This document shows, piece by piece, positions 7,951 to 16,129 of a stretch of 64,000 nucleotides of DNA. The stretch is from Amycolatopsis sp. FBCC-B4732. Lineage in GTDB: Bacteria; Actinomycetota; Actinomycetes; Mycobacteriales; Pseudonocardiaceae. The stretch covers positions 9,280,501 through 9,344,500 of the forward strand of contig NZ_CP095376.1 in the NCBI RefSeq assembly GCF_023008405.1, given 5' to 3'. The translations under genes and the position numbers were made by a program. Every line of letters begins with the position of its first letter. Position 1 is the first letter of the stretch. The notes under the pieces are model-generated. The model made no database searches and was not told where the DNA came from. It saw only the letters and a program-made list of their open reading frames with translations.

Positions 7951-9012
7951 CTAGGGAGACACCGGGTCGCGCAGCTCCGCCGTGGCGAAGTCCGTCATGC
8001 CCTTCTCGAAGCCGATTTCCGCTGTGAAGCCCAGCAGTTCGCGGGCGCGGGCGGGGTCGGCCACCACGTGGCGGACGTCGGCCGCGCGGGCGCCGCCGAC
8101 CACCTGGGGGGCCGGGCCGTCGCATGCGCGGGCCAGTTCCACCGCCAGTTCGCCGACCGTGTGCGGGGTGCCGGAGCAGATGTTCAGCGGGGTGAGGTCG
8201 GCTTCCGGGCCGGGCGTCCTGAGTGCCAGGACGTTCGCCCTGGCAACGTCGTGGACGTGGACGAAGTCGCGCTGCTGACCGCCGTCCTCGAGGACCCGCG
8301 GGGCCTCGCCGCGCACCAGTGACGACCGGAACAGTGACGCCACCCCCGCGTACGGGGTGTTCTGCGGCATCCGCGGGCCGTAGACGTTGTGGTAGCGCAT
8401 CGCCCAGACGCTGCCACCCGTTTGCCGGGCCCAGGCGCCGGCCAGGTGCTCCTGTGCGAGCTTCGTCGACGCGTACGTGCTGCGGGGGTTCAGCGGGGCG
8501 TCCTCGGGCACCAGCTGCCATGCCAGCTCGGCGTCGCAGGACGGGCACCGCGGCTCGAAGCGGCCGGCGTCCACATCGGACGCGCGGCGCGGCGACGGCG
8601 GCACCACGCCGTGGTCCGGGCAGGCGTAGCGGCCTTCGCCGTAGACGACCATCGACGACGCGAGCACCAGCTTCCGCACGCCAGCCGCGTGCATCGCGGC
8701 CAGCAGCACCGCCGTGCCGTAGTCGTTGTGCAGGGCGTACGAAGGCGCGTCCGACGGATCGATGCCGTGCCCGACCACCGCCGCTTGGTGGCACACCGCG
8801 TCGGCGCCGTCGAGCAGTTCCGCGACCATCTCGATGTCGGTGACGTCGCCGCGCAGGAACCGGTGCCTGCCGGTGTACGCCGGTGGCGTGCGGGAGCCGT
8901 GCGCCGTCGGGAGCAGGTTGTCGAGCACCACGACGTCGTCACCGCCGTCGGCGAGCAAGTCGGCGATGTGTGATCCGATGAACCCGGCTCCGCCGGTGAC
9001 CAGTACGCGCAC
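7951..9012 (-). CDS. NAD-dependent epimerase/dehydratase (extended SDR)
   Basis: 353 residues. The N-terminal Rossmann motif VTGGAGFIGSHIADLL binds NAD; the catalytic Tyr-Lys are in STYASTKLAQEHL and the Ser region is LASSMVVYGEG. An insertion of about 45 residues between them contains YACPDHG and RCPSCDAE, a possible zinc-binding cysteine cluster uncommon in GalE-type enzymes. Probable role: nucleotide-sugar interconversion, perhaps for the nearby glycosyltransferases. The GTG at 9012 is supported by TAGCGT (minus strand, 9020-9025) 7 nt upstream, i.e. a leaderless start. Confidence 0.88.
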   Translation of the reverse strand: MRVLVTGGAGFIGSHIADLLADGGDDVVVLDNLLPTAHGSRTPPAYTGRHRFLRGDVTDIEMVAELLDGADAVCHQAAVVGHGIDPSDAPSYALHNDYGTAVLLAAMHAAGVRKLVLASSMVVYGEGRYACPDHGVVPPSPRRASDVDAGRFEPRCPSCDAELAWQLVPEDAPLNPRSTYASTKLAQEHLAGAWARQTGGSVWAMRYHNVYGPRMPQNTPYAGVASLFRSSLVRGEAPRVLEDGGQQRDFVHVHDVARANVLALRTPGPEADLTPLNICSGTPHTVGELAVELARACDGPAPQVVGGARAADVRHVVADPARARELLGFTAEIGFEKGMTDFATAELRDPVSP

Positions 9013-9135
9013 ACCGGTCACGCTAGGCGGCCGCACGGGGCCTTGCCGAGGGCTGCGCGGCCACGTCACCGGATCGTCAGAACTCACCCGGCACCTCCCG
9101 CCGCCGGACGGCCGAAACCGACTACGGTGGGCGCC

Positions 9136-9636
9136 ATGGAACGGAGTGCACAACGGCTGGGCCGGGCCCTCGTGGTCATCGTGGACGATCGCGTGGCGCA
9201 CGGCGAGCACGAGGACACCAGCGGCCCGCTCGTCACGGAGCTGCTCGAAGAAGCGGGCTTCATCGTCGACGGTGTGGTGGTCGTCGACGCCGAGACCACT
9301 GGTATCCGCAACGCGCTCAACACGGCCGTGATCGGCGGCGCCGACCTGGTGATCACCGTCGGCGGCACCGGGGTGCTGCCGCGCGACCGGACGCCCGACG
9401 CCACCGCCGGTGTGCTCGACCGCCCGATCCCGGGGATCAGCGAGGCGATCCGCGCGTCCGGCCTCGCCGCCGGCGCGGTCGACGCCGGGATCTCGCGGGG
9501 GCTCGCCGGCGTTTCCGGGAGCACCCTCGTGGTCAACCTGGCCGGGTCGCGGTCCGCCGTGCGCGACGGGATGGCGACGTTGACCTCGCTCGTTCCGCAC
9601 GTGATCGACGAGCTTTCGGGCCTCGAAGAGGTCTGA
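9136..9636 (+). CDS. moaB: MoaB/MogA-family molybdopterin biosynthesis protein
   Basis: 166 residues, standard MoaB/MogA length. The MPT-binding motif VITVGGTGVLPRDRTPDAT (GGTG..xRDxTPD) is intact, as are the following GISEAIRASGL and GSTLVVNLAGS. Family role: adenylylation of molybdopterin before Mo insertion. The start follows TACGGT (9123-9128) by 7 nt with no Shine-Dalgarno, so leaderless. It corresponds in position to moaB2 beside mscL in M. tuberculosis. Confidence 0.93.
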   Translation: MERSAQRLGRALVVIVDDRVAHGEHEDTSGPLVTELLEEAGFIVDGVVVVDAETTGIRNALNTAVIGGADLVITVGGTGVLPRDRTPDATAGVLDRPIPGISEAIRASGLAAGAVDAGISRGLAGVSGSTLVVNLAGSRSAVRDGMATLTSLVPHVIDELSGLEEV

Positions 9637-9711
9637 TCCACAGGTGAGCGGGCCTGCCGCTCGGGGTTCGCTCTGGAGTTGTCAATCAACGCTTCGTGGG
9701 ACACTGGGGCC

Positions 9712-9885
9712 ATGCCGGGAGAACAGCGGGAACCCCAGACCAGCAGCGAGCGCCGCCGCCGGGTCGACGAGATCTTCGGGGACGTCCTGCCCGAGACGAC
9801 TTCCGACGAGCGCGATCCCGAGCGGCGCACCGGTCTCCCGGACGATTGGTACCGGGAGAACCGGCCACCGCACCACGATCGCTGA
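9712..9885 (+). CDS. small conserved-type hypothetical protein
   Basis: 57 residues, very hydrophilic. It includes SSERRRRVDEIFGDVLPETT and ends RTGLPDDWYRENRPPHH. I do not know a function. The ATG at 9712 is preferred; a TTG at 9679 would extend it by 11 residues that look non-coding. The DDWY.E.RPPHH ending is of a kind often seen in short Pseudonocardiaceae proteins next to mscL, which is recollection rather than a search. Confidence 0.7.
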   Translation: MPGEQREPQTSSERRRRVDEIFGDVLPETTSDERDPERRTGLPDDWYRENRPPHHDR

Positions 9886-9891
9886 GCGGGC

Positions 9892-10305
9892 TCAGTCGCG
9901 GCCGTTGTCGCGCTGGGCCTGGGCACGCAGCAGGTCGCGGATCTCGATGAGCAGCTCGACGTCGGTGGGCTCGGACGGGCCCGGCTCCTGGCCGCGCTTG
10001 CGCCGCTCCTGGACGTGCTTCACCGGCAGCACGATCACGAAGTAGACCACCGCCGCGACCAGCACGAAGTTGATCGCCGCGTTGATCACGCCGCCGAAGT
10101 CCAGGAACGTGGCCTCGTTGTTGTCGAAGATCTGGTAGCCGAGGCCCTTCGCGGCGTCCGTGCCGCCGATCGTGCTGATCAGCGGCTTGATGAGGCCGTT
10201 GGTGAACGCCGTGACGATCGCCGTGAACGCCGAGCCGATGACCACCGCGACGGCGAGGTCGACGACGTTGCCGCGCATCAGGAAGTCTTTGAAACCCTTG
10301 AACAC
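9892..10305 (-). CDS. mscL: large-conductance mechanosensitive channel MscL
   Basis: 137 residues. N-terminal amphipathic helix FKGFKDFLMRGNVVDLAVAV and pore helix with VVIGSAFTAIVTAF, a periplasmic loop, a second helix AAINFVLVAAVVYFVIVLPV and a charged C-terminal bundle. It opens under membrane tension to release solutes. The GTG start has GGAG 5 nt upstream. Confidence 0.97.
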   Translation of the reverse strand: MFKGFKDFLMRGNVVDLAVAVVIGSAFTAIVTAFTNGLIKPLISTIGGTDAAKGLGYQIFDNNEATFLDFGGVINAAINFVLVAAVVYFVIVLPVKHVQERRKRGQEPGPSEPTDVELLIEIRDLLRAQAQRDNGRD

Positions 10306-10334
10306 TTGCTCTCCTCGAGAACGGGCTGGTGGGG

Positions 10335-10961
10335 CTAGCGGAGAGTAACCGTTACCGGACGCTCCAGTGAAATCGCCGCCACCCTCGTCGCGCTCGCCTC
10401 CGGCAGCCTCAGCAAGACCAAGGGTCCCTTCGCCGCGGACGGCTCCTGGTGCCCGATCGTCACGATCGTGGCCTCTTCGGCCAGCACGGAGGCGGGTACG
10501 CCGGGCTCCGGCGCCGCGACGACGTCCACGCGGCTGCCGGGTGTCAGCAGCTCGGCGACGGCGGCGTCGGCCAGCCGGACCGGCACGGTCGCGGTGCCCG
10601 GATCACCCGGTGCGGGGATGGGGGCCAGCCGGACGTCGGTCAGCGGCTCGCCGGCGCGGACGGCACCCGCCGACGAGCGCCCGTCGACGAGGTCGAGGGA
10701 GCTCAGCGCGCCCGAAGGACGGGCGTCGTCGGGGAGGAAGGCCAGCCGGACGTCGGCGGCGCGCAGGGCCGCGCCGGCGGGCAGGTCGTGCGCCGCGACG
10801 ACGGTCGGCTTCGTCGGCGCACCCCGCGCGGAACCGGGGTGGAGGAAGAGCAGCGCACCGGCCAGCACCAGGCAGGCGGCGAGCCAGCGGCGGATCAGCC
10901 GCGTCCGCCGGCCTCGCAGCCGGGACAAGTCGGGTGGGTGGAACCTCGCCAGTGCGTCCAC
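10335..10961 (-). CDS. SAF-domain protein, CpaB/RcpC-like
   Basis: 208 residues. A basic N-terminus, one membrane helix (WLAACLVLAGALLFL, about residues 26-40), then a SAF domain starting VVAAHDLPAGAALRAADVRL and a second beta-rich half (GSRVDVVAAPEP). This resembles CpaB of Flp pilus systems, but no other pilus gene is in the window, so it may be a stand-alone envelope protein. GTG start with a purine-rich AGGGGGC upstream. Confidence 0.8.
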   Translation of the reverse strand: MDALARFHPPDLSRLRGRRTRLIRRWLAACLVLAGALLFLHPGSARGAPTKPTVVAAHDLPAGAALRAADVRLAFLPDDARPSGALSSLDLVDGRSSAGAVRAGEPLTDVRLAPIPAPGDPGTATVPVRLADAAVAELLTPGSRVDVVAAPEPGVPASVLAEEATIVTIGHQEPSAAKGPLVLLRLPEASATRVAAISLERPVTVTLR

Positions 10962-11092
10962 GGTGCCCCCTCGGTCGGATCGGGTGCGACGGCTTGCCGC
11001 ACCGGATCGACGTTAGGGAAGCCGGACGGGCCGCCGGAAGGGCCTCGTCCGGCACCTGTGGACAACCGGGGTGCTGTGGACAACTCCGTGGC

Positions 11093-11404
11093 TCAGGAAG
11101 CCGCGGCAGCGGTTTTCGTCGTACCCGAGGAGGAGGATGTCGAGCTCGTGTCCGACTTCGACTCGGACTTCGACTCCGTCTTGGTCTCGGACTTCGCCGG
11201 CGTCGCGGCGGTGCTCGACTTCGCCGAGTCGCGCGAGTCCGTGCGGTAGAACCCGCTCCCCTTGAAGACGACGCCGACCGAGCTGAAGACCTTGCGCAGC
11301 GTGCCGGAGCACTGCGGGCAGACGGTCAGGCTCGGGTCCGAGAACGACTGCACGGCTTCGAACCGGTGGTCGCATTCTTTGCAGGCGTACTGGTACGTAG
11401 GCAC
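11093..11404 (-). CDS. FmdB-type zinc-ribbon protein
   Basis: 103 residues. The N-terminal ~55 residues form the FmdB zinc ribbon: PTYQYACKECDHRFE and TVCPQCSGTLRKVFSSV supply the CxxC pairs. The rest is a Ser/Thr/Lys/Ala-rich disordered tail. The GTG start has AAAGGAG 6 nt upstream, and family members begin MPTYxYxC. Located between a SAF protein and the cyclo-ligase, as in M. tuberculosis (Rv0991c region). Confidence 0.92.
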   Translation of the reverse strand: MPTYQYACKECDHRFEAVQSFSDPSLTVCPQCSGTLRKVFSSVGVVFKGSGFYRTDSRDSAKSSTAATPAKSETKTESKSESKSDTSSTSSSSGTTKTAAAAS

Positions 11405-11490
11405 TGACGGCTCCTTTGCTGGCACTCATCCGACCAGAGTGCCAACCCGATTGTGCTTGAAGACATTCCCCTAAAGCAATTCCAGGTTGC

Positions 11491-12081
11491 TCACATCGGC
11501 AGCTCGACCACGCCTCGACCCGGGGTCAAGGCCCCGGTCATCCGCACGTCGTGGGGCTCCCCGGGCAGCCGGTCGACCAGTTCCGCGTCCCGGACGACCG
11601 CCAGCAGCGTCGCGCCGGCCTCGGCGAACACCAGCGAACGATCGTAGTGACCGGCGCCGCGGCCGAGCCGGACGCCCCGGCGATCCACGGCCAGTGCGGG
11701 CAGCAAGATCAGCTCCGCCGCCCGCACGGCCTCGACACCCAGGCGTTTTCCGCCCGGTTCGCGGATACCGCGGAACCGGCTGGGCACGAGATCGGCTTCG
11801 CCGGTGTACTCGGCCCACTCGAGCGGGCCGGGTTCCGGCTGGATGACCGGCAGCAGCACGCGCGCACCCGCGGCGGCCAGCGCGTCGGCGAGCGCCGCCG
11901 TGCCCGGTTCGGTCCCGAACGGGAGGTACGCGCACACCGTGCCGGATGTGACCTTCGACACCGCGTTGACCAGGGCCGACGCCTCGGTGGCGTGCGATTC
12001 GGCGGTCTGGTCCGCCCGTGCGCGCTTCAGCCGGTCGCGCCACTCCGCTTTGCTCAGGTGCTCATTGCCCAGCGCGTGCAT
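11491..12081 (-). CDS. 5-formyltetrahydrofolate cyclo-ligase
   Basis: 196 residues. Recognisable motifs are YLPFGTEPGTAALADAL, the ATP/substrate stretch LLPALAVDRRGVRLGRGAG followed by HYDRSL, and PHDVRMTGALTP. The enzyme converts 5-formyl-THF to 5,10-methenyl-THF with ATP, returning a storage folate to one-carbon metabolism. TAACGT on the minus strand (12088-12093) ends 6 nt before the ATG, so the transcript is probably leaderless. Divergent from galU by only 24 bp. Confidence 0.93.
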   Translation of the reverse strand: MHALGNEHLSKAEWRDRLKRARADQTAESHATEASALVNAVSKVTSGTVCAYLPFGTEPGTAALADALAAAGARVLLPVIQPEPGPLEWAEYTGEADLVPSRFRGIREPGGKRLGVEAVRAAELILLPALAVDRRGVRLGRGAGHYDRSLVFAEAGATLLAVVRDAELVDRLPGEPHDVRMTGALTPGRGVVELPM

Positions 12082-12087
12082 GACCTC

Positions 12088-12097
12088 ACGTTAGGCT
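12088..12097. promoter_or_regulatory. overlapping divergent -10 boxes
   Basis: The minus-strand TAACGT (12088-12093) serves the cyclo-ligase and the plus-strand TAGGCT (12092-12097) serves galU. They overlap by two bases. Each lies 6-8 nt from its start codon with no Shine-Dalgarno, so both mRNAs are predicted to be leaderless and the two promoters should compete. Confidence 0.6.
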
Positions 12098-12105
12098 TTG
12101 CGCCC

Positions 12106-13011
12106 ATGACGGGCGCCGCAACCACCCAGACGTTCAGAACCGCCATCGTGCCTGCCGCCGGGCTCGGGACACGGTTCCTCCCGGCGACGAAGGCCGTGCC
12201 CAAGGAACTGCTGCCCGTGGTCGACACACCGGGCATCGAGCTGGTCGCGGCCGAGGCCGCCGCCGCCGGAGCGGAACGCCTGGTCATCGTCACTTCGCCG
12301 GGCAAGGAAGCCGTCGTCAAGTACTTCGAGACGCAGCCCGAACTGGAGGAGAACCTCAAGGCCAAGGGCAAGGACGAGCTGCTCGAGAAGGTCCGCCGCG
12401 GGCCCGCGCTGCTCGCCGTCGAGACCGCCATCCAAGAGCAGGCCCTCGGCCTCGGCCACGCCGTCGCGCAGGCCGAGCCGAACCTGACGCCCGACGACGA
12501 GGCCGTCGCCGTGCTGCTCCCGGACGACCTCGTGCTGCCGACCGGCGTGCTCGAGCGGATGAGCGCGGTCCGCGCCGAACACGGCGGCAGCGTGCTCTGC
12601 GCGTTCGACATCCCGAAGGCGGAGATCTCCCCGTACGGCGTGTTCGACGTCAGCGACACCGACGACGAAGACGTCAAGCGCGTGCACGGGATGGTCGAGA
12701 AGCCGAAGCCGGAGGACGCGCCGTCGACGTACGCCGCGGCCGGGCGCTACCTGCTCGACCGGGCGATCTTCGACGCGCTGAAGCGGATCACGCCGGGCAG
12801 CGGCGGCGAGCTGCAGCTGACCGACGCCGTGGCGCTGCTGATCGCCGAAGGACACCCGGTGCACGTCGTCGTCCACCGCGGCGGACGCCACGACCTGGGG
12901 AATCCGGGTGGTTTCCTGCGCGCCGCGGTCGATTTCGCGCTTGAAACGCCCGAGTACGGTCCATCTTTACGGGCGTGGCTGACGGAACGGATCGGGACAG
13001 ATCGCCCATGA
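12106..13011 (+). CDS. galU: UTP-glucose-1-phosphate uridylyltransferase
   Basis: 301 residues, usual GalU length. Signature GLGTRFLPATKAVPKELLP at the N-terminus binds the nucleotide and Mg; VEKPKPEDAPSTYAAAGRY and the GGELQLTDA region bind glucose-1-phosphate. Produces UDP-glucose for cell-wall and glycolipid synthesis. The ATG follows TAGGCT by 8 nt. Its stop overlaps the next gene as ATGA, so galU, the MoeA-like gene and the acetyltransferase are one operon. Confidence 0.97.
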   Translation: MTGAATTQTFRTAIVPAAGLGTRFLPATKAVPKELLPVVDTPGIELVAAEAAAAGAERLVIVTSPGKEAVVKYFETQPELEENLKAKGKDELLEKVRRGPALLAVETAIQEQALGLGHAVAQAEPNLTPDDEAVAVLLPDDLVLPTGVLERMSAVRAEHGGSVLCAFDIPKAEISPYGVFDVSDTDDEDVKRVHGMVEKPKPEDAPSTYAAAGRYLLDRAIFDALKRITPGSGGELQLTDAVALLIAEGHPVHVVVHRGGRHDLGNPGGFLRAAVDFALETPEYGPSLRAWLTERIGTDRP

Positions 13012-14285
13012 CGGAATCCCTCGACGCGGCACGGCCCGAAGTGGCCGAGGAGGAGGCCGAGTTCCGCTCGGTCGACGCGCAGATCTCCATGACGCTGGAC
13101 GCCGCCGTCCGGCCCCGGCCGGTGCGGGTGGCGATCTCCGAGGCCCAGGGCCTGCTCTGCGCCGAGGAGGTCGTCGCCGAGCACGCGCTGCCCGGGTTCG
13201 ACCAGGCCGCGATCGACGGGTACGCGGTGCGCAGCGTCGACGTGCGCACGGCCGGGCAGGAGCCGGTGCAGCTGCCGGTGGTCGGGGAGATCGCGGCGGG
13301 CTCGCGCCAGCCGCGGCGCCTGCAGCCCGGCCAGGCCGTGCGCGTCGACACCGGCGCACCGCTGCCGACGCTCGCCGACGCCGTCGTCCCGCTCGCCTAC
13401 ACCGACGGGCACCAGGCCAAGGTCACCGTGCACCGCTCGGTGCCTTCGGCCGGGTACGTGCGGCGGGCCGGTGAGGACGTCCAGATCGGCGACGTCGCGG
13501 TGCGCAACGGCGACACCATCGGCTCGGCGCAGGTCGGCCTGCTCGCCGCGGTCGGCCGCGCGAAGGTGCTGGTCTACCCGCGGCCGCGCGTCTCGATCGT
13601 GTCGGTTGGTGACGAGCTGGTCGACATCGACCGGACGCCGTCGGTCGGGCAGGTCTACGACGTCAACTCCTACGCGCTGGCCGCGGCCGCCCGGGACGCG
13701 GGCGCCGAGGTCAGCCGGGTCGGCATCGTGCCCAGCGAGCCGAAGCGGCTGCGGGAGATCGTCGAGGGACGACTCCTGATGTCGGAGATCGTGGTGGTCG
13801 CCGGCGGCGCCGGGGGCACGACGGGCGACGAGGTCCACGCCGCGCTGTCCGACCTCGGCCGGATCGACCTGACCCGCGTCGCGATGCACCCCGGCTCGGT
13901 GCAGGGGTTCGGCAGGCTCGGCCCCGATTCGGTGCCGACGTTCCTGCTGCCGGGCAACCCGATGAGCGCGCTGGTGGTGTTCGAGGTGCTGGTGCGGCCG
14001 CTGATCCGGGCGGCGCGCGGGACCCGCAACCCGCACCGGCGGATCGTCGGCGCGCGGCTGCTGTCGCCGATCACGTCGACCGAGGACCGGCGCGGCTTCC
14101 TGCGCGGCCAGCTGCTGCGCGACGAGGCCAACGGCGAGTACCTGGTCCAGCCGCTCGGCCAGTCCGGGGCGCACCTGCTCGCGTCGCTGGCCGAGGCGAA
14201 CTGCCTGATCAACGTGCCGGAAGAGCTGACGGAAGTCGCCGCCGGCGAGCAGGTCCAGGTCACCTTCCTGGCGCAACGGGCCTGA
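13008..14285 (+). CDS. MoeA/gephyrin-like protein (Glp-type or molybdopterin molybdotransferase)
   Basis: 425 residues with all MoeA domains: GFDQAAIDGYAVRS near residue 62, VDTGAPLPTLADAVVPL, the MPT-binding core VGDELV...VYDVNSYALAAAA and LLPGNPMSALVVFEVL. The core MPT loop, usually GGxSxGxxD, reads VAGGAGGTTGDEV: the serine is missing and the aspartate displaced. The position galU - this gene - rimJ - SepX/GlpR-like gene matches the actinobacterial locus where a repurposed MoeA (Glp, 'gephyrin-like') works with FtsZ and the membrane receptor GlpR. I therefore favour a division role over, or in addition to, Mo insertion, with moderate certainty. Confidence 0.85.
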   Translation: MTESLDAARPEVAEEEAEFRSVDAQISMTLDAAVRPRPVRVAISEAQGLLCAEEVVAEHALPGFDQAAIDGYAVRSVDVRTAGQEPVQLPVVGEIAAGSRQPRRLQPGQAVRVDTGAPLPTLADAVVPLAYTDGHQAKVTVHRSVPSAGYVRRAGEDVQIGDVAVRNGDTIGSAQVGLLAAVGRAKVLVYPRPRVSIVSVGDELVDIDRTPSVGQVYDVNSYALAAAARDAGAEVSRVGIVPSEPKRLREIVEGRLLMSEIVVVAGGAGGTTGDEVHAALSDLGRIDLTRVAMHPGSVQGFGRLGPDSVPTFLLPGNPMSALVVFEVLVRPLIRAARGTRNPHRRIVGARLLSPITSTEDRRGFLRGQLLRDEANGEYLVQPLGQSGAHLLASLAEANCLINVPEELTEVAAGEQVQVTFLAQRA

Positions 14286-14953
14286 TGAACTCCGTGTCCG
14301 GCGTGTCCTACCCGGTCGAGAGCAGGCACCCGGGCTGGCCGGCGCGGCTCGGCCCGCTGCGGGTGCCCGCCGGCGTGGTCGCGATCCGGCCGGTCCGGCT
14401 GCGCGACGCGGGCGAGTGGAGCCGGATCCGGCTCCGGGACCGGGCACACCTCGAGATGTGGGAGCCGACCGGCGTCGGCCCGTGGCCGGAACGCAACGCC
14501 TTCTGGTCATGGCCTTCGCAGTGGGCGGCGCTGCGTTCGCTCGCTCGGCGTGGTCAGTGCCTGCCGTTCACGATCACCCTGGACGGGCGACTCGCGGGAC
14601 AGATCACTGTGGGTAACGTCATCCGGGCGTCGCTGCGGTCCGCCTGGGTCGGCTACTGGGTGTCGTCCGACGTGGTCCGCGGCGGGGTCGCGACGGCCGC
14701 CGTCGCCCTCGTCACCGACCACGCCTTCGGCCCGGCCGGCCTGCACCGGCTGGAGGCCACCGTGCGGCCGGAAAACGCCGCCAGCCTGCGGGTTCTCACC
14801 AAAGCCGGGTACCGGCAGGAGGGGCTGTTCGAGCGCTACCTCGACGTCGCCGGGGCCTGGCGGGACCACTACTGCTTCGCCGTGACGCGGGAAGAGACCG
14901 GGCCCGGGCTGGTGTCCCGGCTGGTCGCGGCGGGTCGAGCCGACTACGCCTGA
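14285..14953 (+). CDS. rimJ: RimJ/RimL-like GNAT acetyltransferase
   Basis: 222 residues. GNAT fold with VAIRPVRLRDAGEWSRIR at the beginning, the acetyl-CoA loop around SSDVVRGGVATAAVAL (motif A) and LHRLEATVRPENAASLRVLT typical of RimJ/RimL ribosomal-protein N-acetyltransferases. The ATG shares a base with the stop of the MoeA-like gene (TGATG), so it is translationally coupled. The real target could be a ribosomal protein or a divisome partner. Confidence 0.9.
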   Translation: MNSVSGVSYPVESRHPGWPARLGPLRVPAGVVAIRPVRLRDAGEWSRIRLRDRAHLEMWEPTGVGPWPERNAFWSWPSQWAALRSLARRGQCLPFTITLDGRLAGQITVGNVIRASLRSAWVGYWVSSDVVRGGVATAAVALVTDHAFGPAGLHRLEATVRPENAASLRVLTKAGYRQEGLFERYLDVAGAWRDHYCFAVTREETGPGLVSRLVAAGRADYA

Positions 14954-15115
14954 CCGTGATTACCCACCTGGGTCGGTAGCCGCGTTACCACATGCTGTGA
15001 GATTCACCTAATCCGGTGAGGCATTTCCGTGATCCAACCCGGCGAGCCTCCGTCCGATCTGTTACTCCTGTGACTAGCGTGATTTCAGGTGAAGGATCGG
15101 GGGAGGTGACGGGAG

Positions 15116-15952
15116 ATGCCCAGCTCGGTGATCATCGTCGCGCTCGCCGCGGCATGGCTCGTCGTTCTCGTGCCCATGGTCGCGCGCAAGCGGCAGCAGG
15201 TCGTGAGGACGACCGACTCCGCGATGGCGGCCAGGGTCGTGCGCAGTGGTGGTGGACGCAACGAAGACCGGGAGGAATTCGCCATGTCCGACAGTCCCGA
15301 GAAGACCCGGCCGTCGGTCGAGGACGACCTCGCGGAGCTGGAAGCGGACCTCGAGCTCGAGGACGACTTCGAGGATCCGGAGCCCGACCCCGAGCCGCTT
15401 CCGCAGCCGAAGCGCGAGTCGCGCGCCTCTCGCGCTGAACGCGACCGGCCGGGGTACCGCCCGGGCCGCGGCGGCTTCGACCCCGAAGCGGCCGAGATCG
15501 CGGCGCGGGCGAAGTACGGCTTCCGGCAGCGGGTCGTCGTCATCCTGCTCGTGATCGCGGTCGCGACGGCCGCGGTCGCCGGCTTCCTCGTGCCGCTGGT
15601 CTGGTGGGGCCACGCGATCGTCGACGTCGTGCTCGTCGGGTACCTCGTGTACCTGCGCCGGCAGGTGCGCATCGAGGAGGAGATCCGGCAGCGTCGGCTC
15701 GCTCGCTTCAACAGCACTCGTGCGCCTCGGCGTGCTTCGGTGGAGGAGACCGCTCCGGTCGAGGAGGAGGACCACGCCGAGGACGTCGAGGTGGTCGAGC
15801 CGGTTCGTCGGGAGGTCGTCGAGCGTCGTCCTTCGCCTACGTCGCGGATCCGGCGTAGCGCTGTGGTGGTCGATCTCGATGATGAGGACCCGGCGTTCGA
15901 GGAGCTCGATGAGCCTGGGACCGGGCCTTATCGGCGTGCGGTGGGAGAGTGA
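15116..15952 (+). CDS. SepX/GlpR-like membrane protein of the divisome
   Basis: 278 residues. A first membrane helix at residues ~4-23 (SSVIIVALAAAWLVVLVPMV) with basic VARKRQ, then a long acidic, disordered linker (many Glu/Asp, residues ~60-105), two more helices (~139-161 and ~166-183), YLRRQVRIEEEIRQRR, and an acidic tail. This architecture and the location after galU-moeA-rimJ fit the actinobacterial SepX (Streptomyces) / GlpR (Corynebacterium) division protein that docks FtsZ-associated Glp. Identification rests on architecture and synteny. Separate promoter likely in the 162-bp gap upstream. Confidence 0.72.
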   Translation: MPSSVIIVALAAAWLVVLVPMVARKRQQVVRTTDSAMAARVVRSGGGRNEDREEFAMSDSPEKTRPSVEDDLAELEADLELEDDFEDPEPDPEPLPQPKRESRASRAERDRPGYRPGRGGFDPEAAEIAARAKYGFRQRVVVILLVIAVATAAVAGFLVPLVWWGHAIVDVVLVGYLVYLRRQVRIEEEIRQRRLARFNSTRAPRRASVEETAPVEEEDHAEDVEVVEPVRREVVERRPSPTSRIRRSAVVVDLDDEDPAFEELDEPGTGPYRRAVGE

Positions 15953-16006
15953 CCCCCCTGCGTGGGGTGCTCGTGGGGCACTGCTAAGCTCTACGAGCAC
16001 AACCAA

Positions 16007-16079
16007 GGGGCTGTAGCGCAGTTGGTAGCGCGTCTCGTTCGCATCGAGAAGGTCAGGGGTTCGATTCCCCTCAGCTCCA
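16007..16079 (+). tRNA. tRNA-Ala (CGC)
   Basis: 73-nt cloverleaf. Acceptor GGGGCTG pairs with CAGCTCC; D arm GCGC/GCGC; anticodon stem TCTCG/CGAGA with loop TTCGCAT, giving anticodon CGC that reads GCG (Ala); T arm AGGGG-TTCGATT-CCCCT. CCA is not encoded. TAAGCT at 15985-15990 is a plausible -10 box. This marks the end of the conserved block and the start of the accessory region. Confidence 0.97.
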
Positions 16080-16086
16080 CATTCTG

Positions 16087-16119
16087 AAAGGCCCGCACCT
16101 CACAGGTGCGGGCCTTTTT
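16087..16119. terminator. bidirectional intrinsic terminator
   Basis: Perfect 14-bp stem (AAAGGCCCGCACCT / AGGTGCGGGCCTTT) with a 3-nt loop, followed by a T run on the plus strand and an A run giving Us on the minus strand. It ends the tRNA transcript and that of the convergent RAMA-CBS-HEPN gene. Confidence 0.93.
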
Positions 16120-16129
16120 GTGTGCGACT

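Noticed and set aside
16007..16079. tRNA as an attachment site of an integrated element
   Set aside because: No integrase gene nearby and no second copy of the tRNA 3' end seen in the window.
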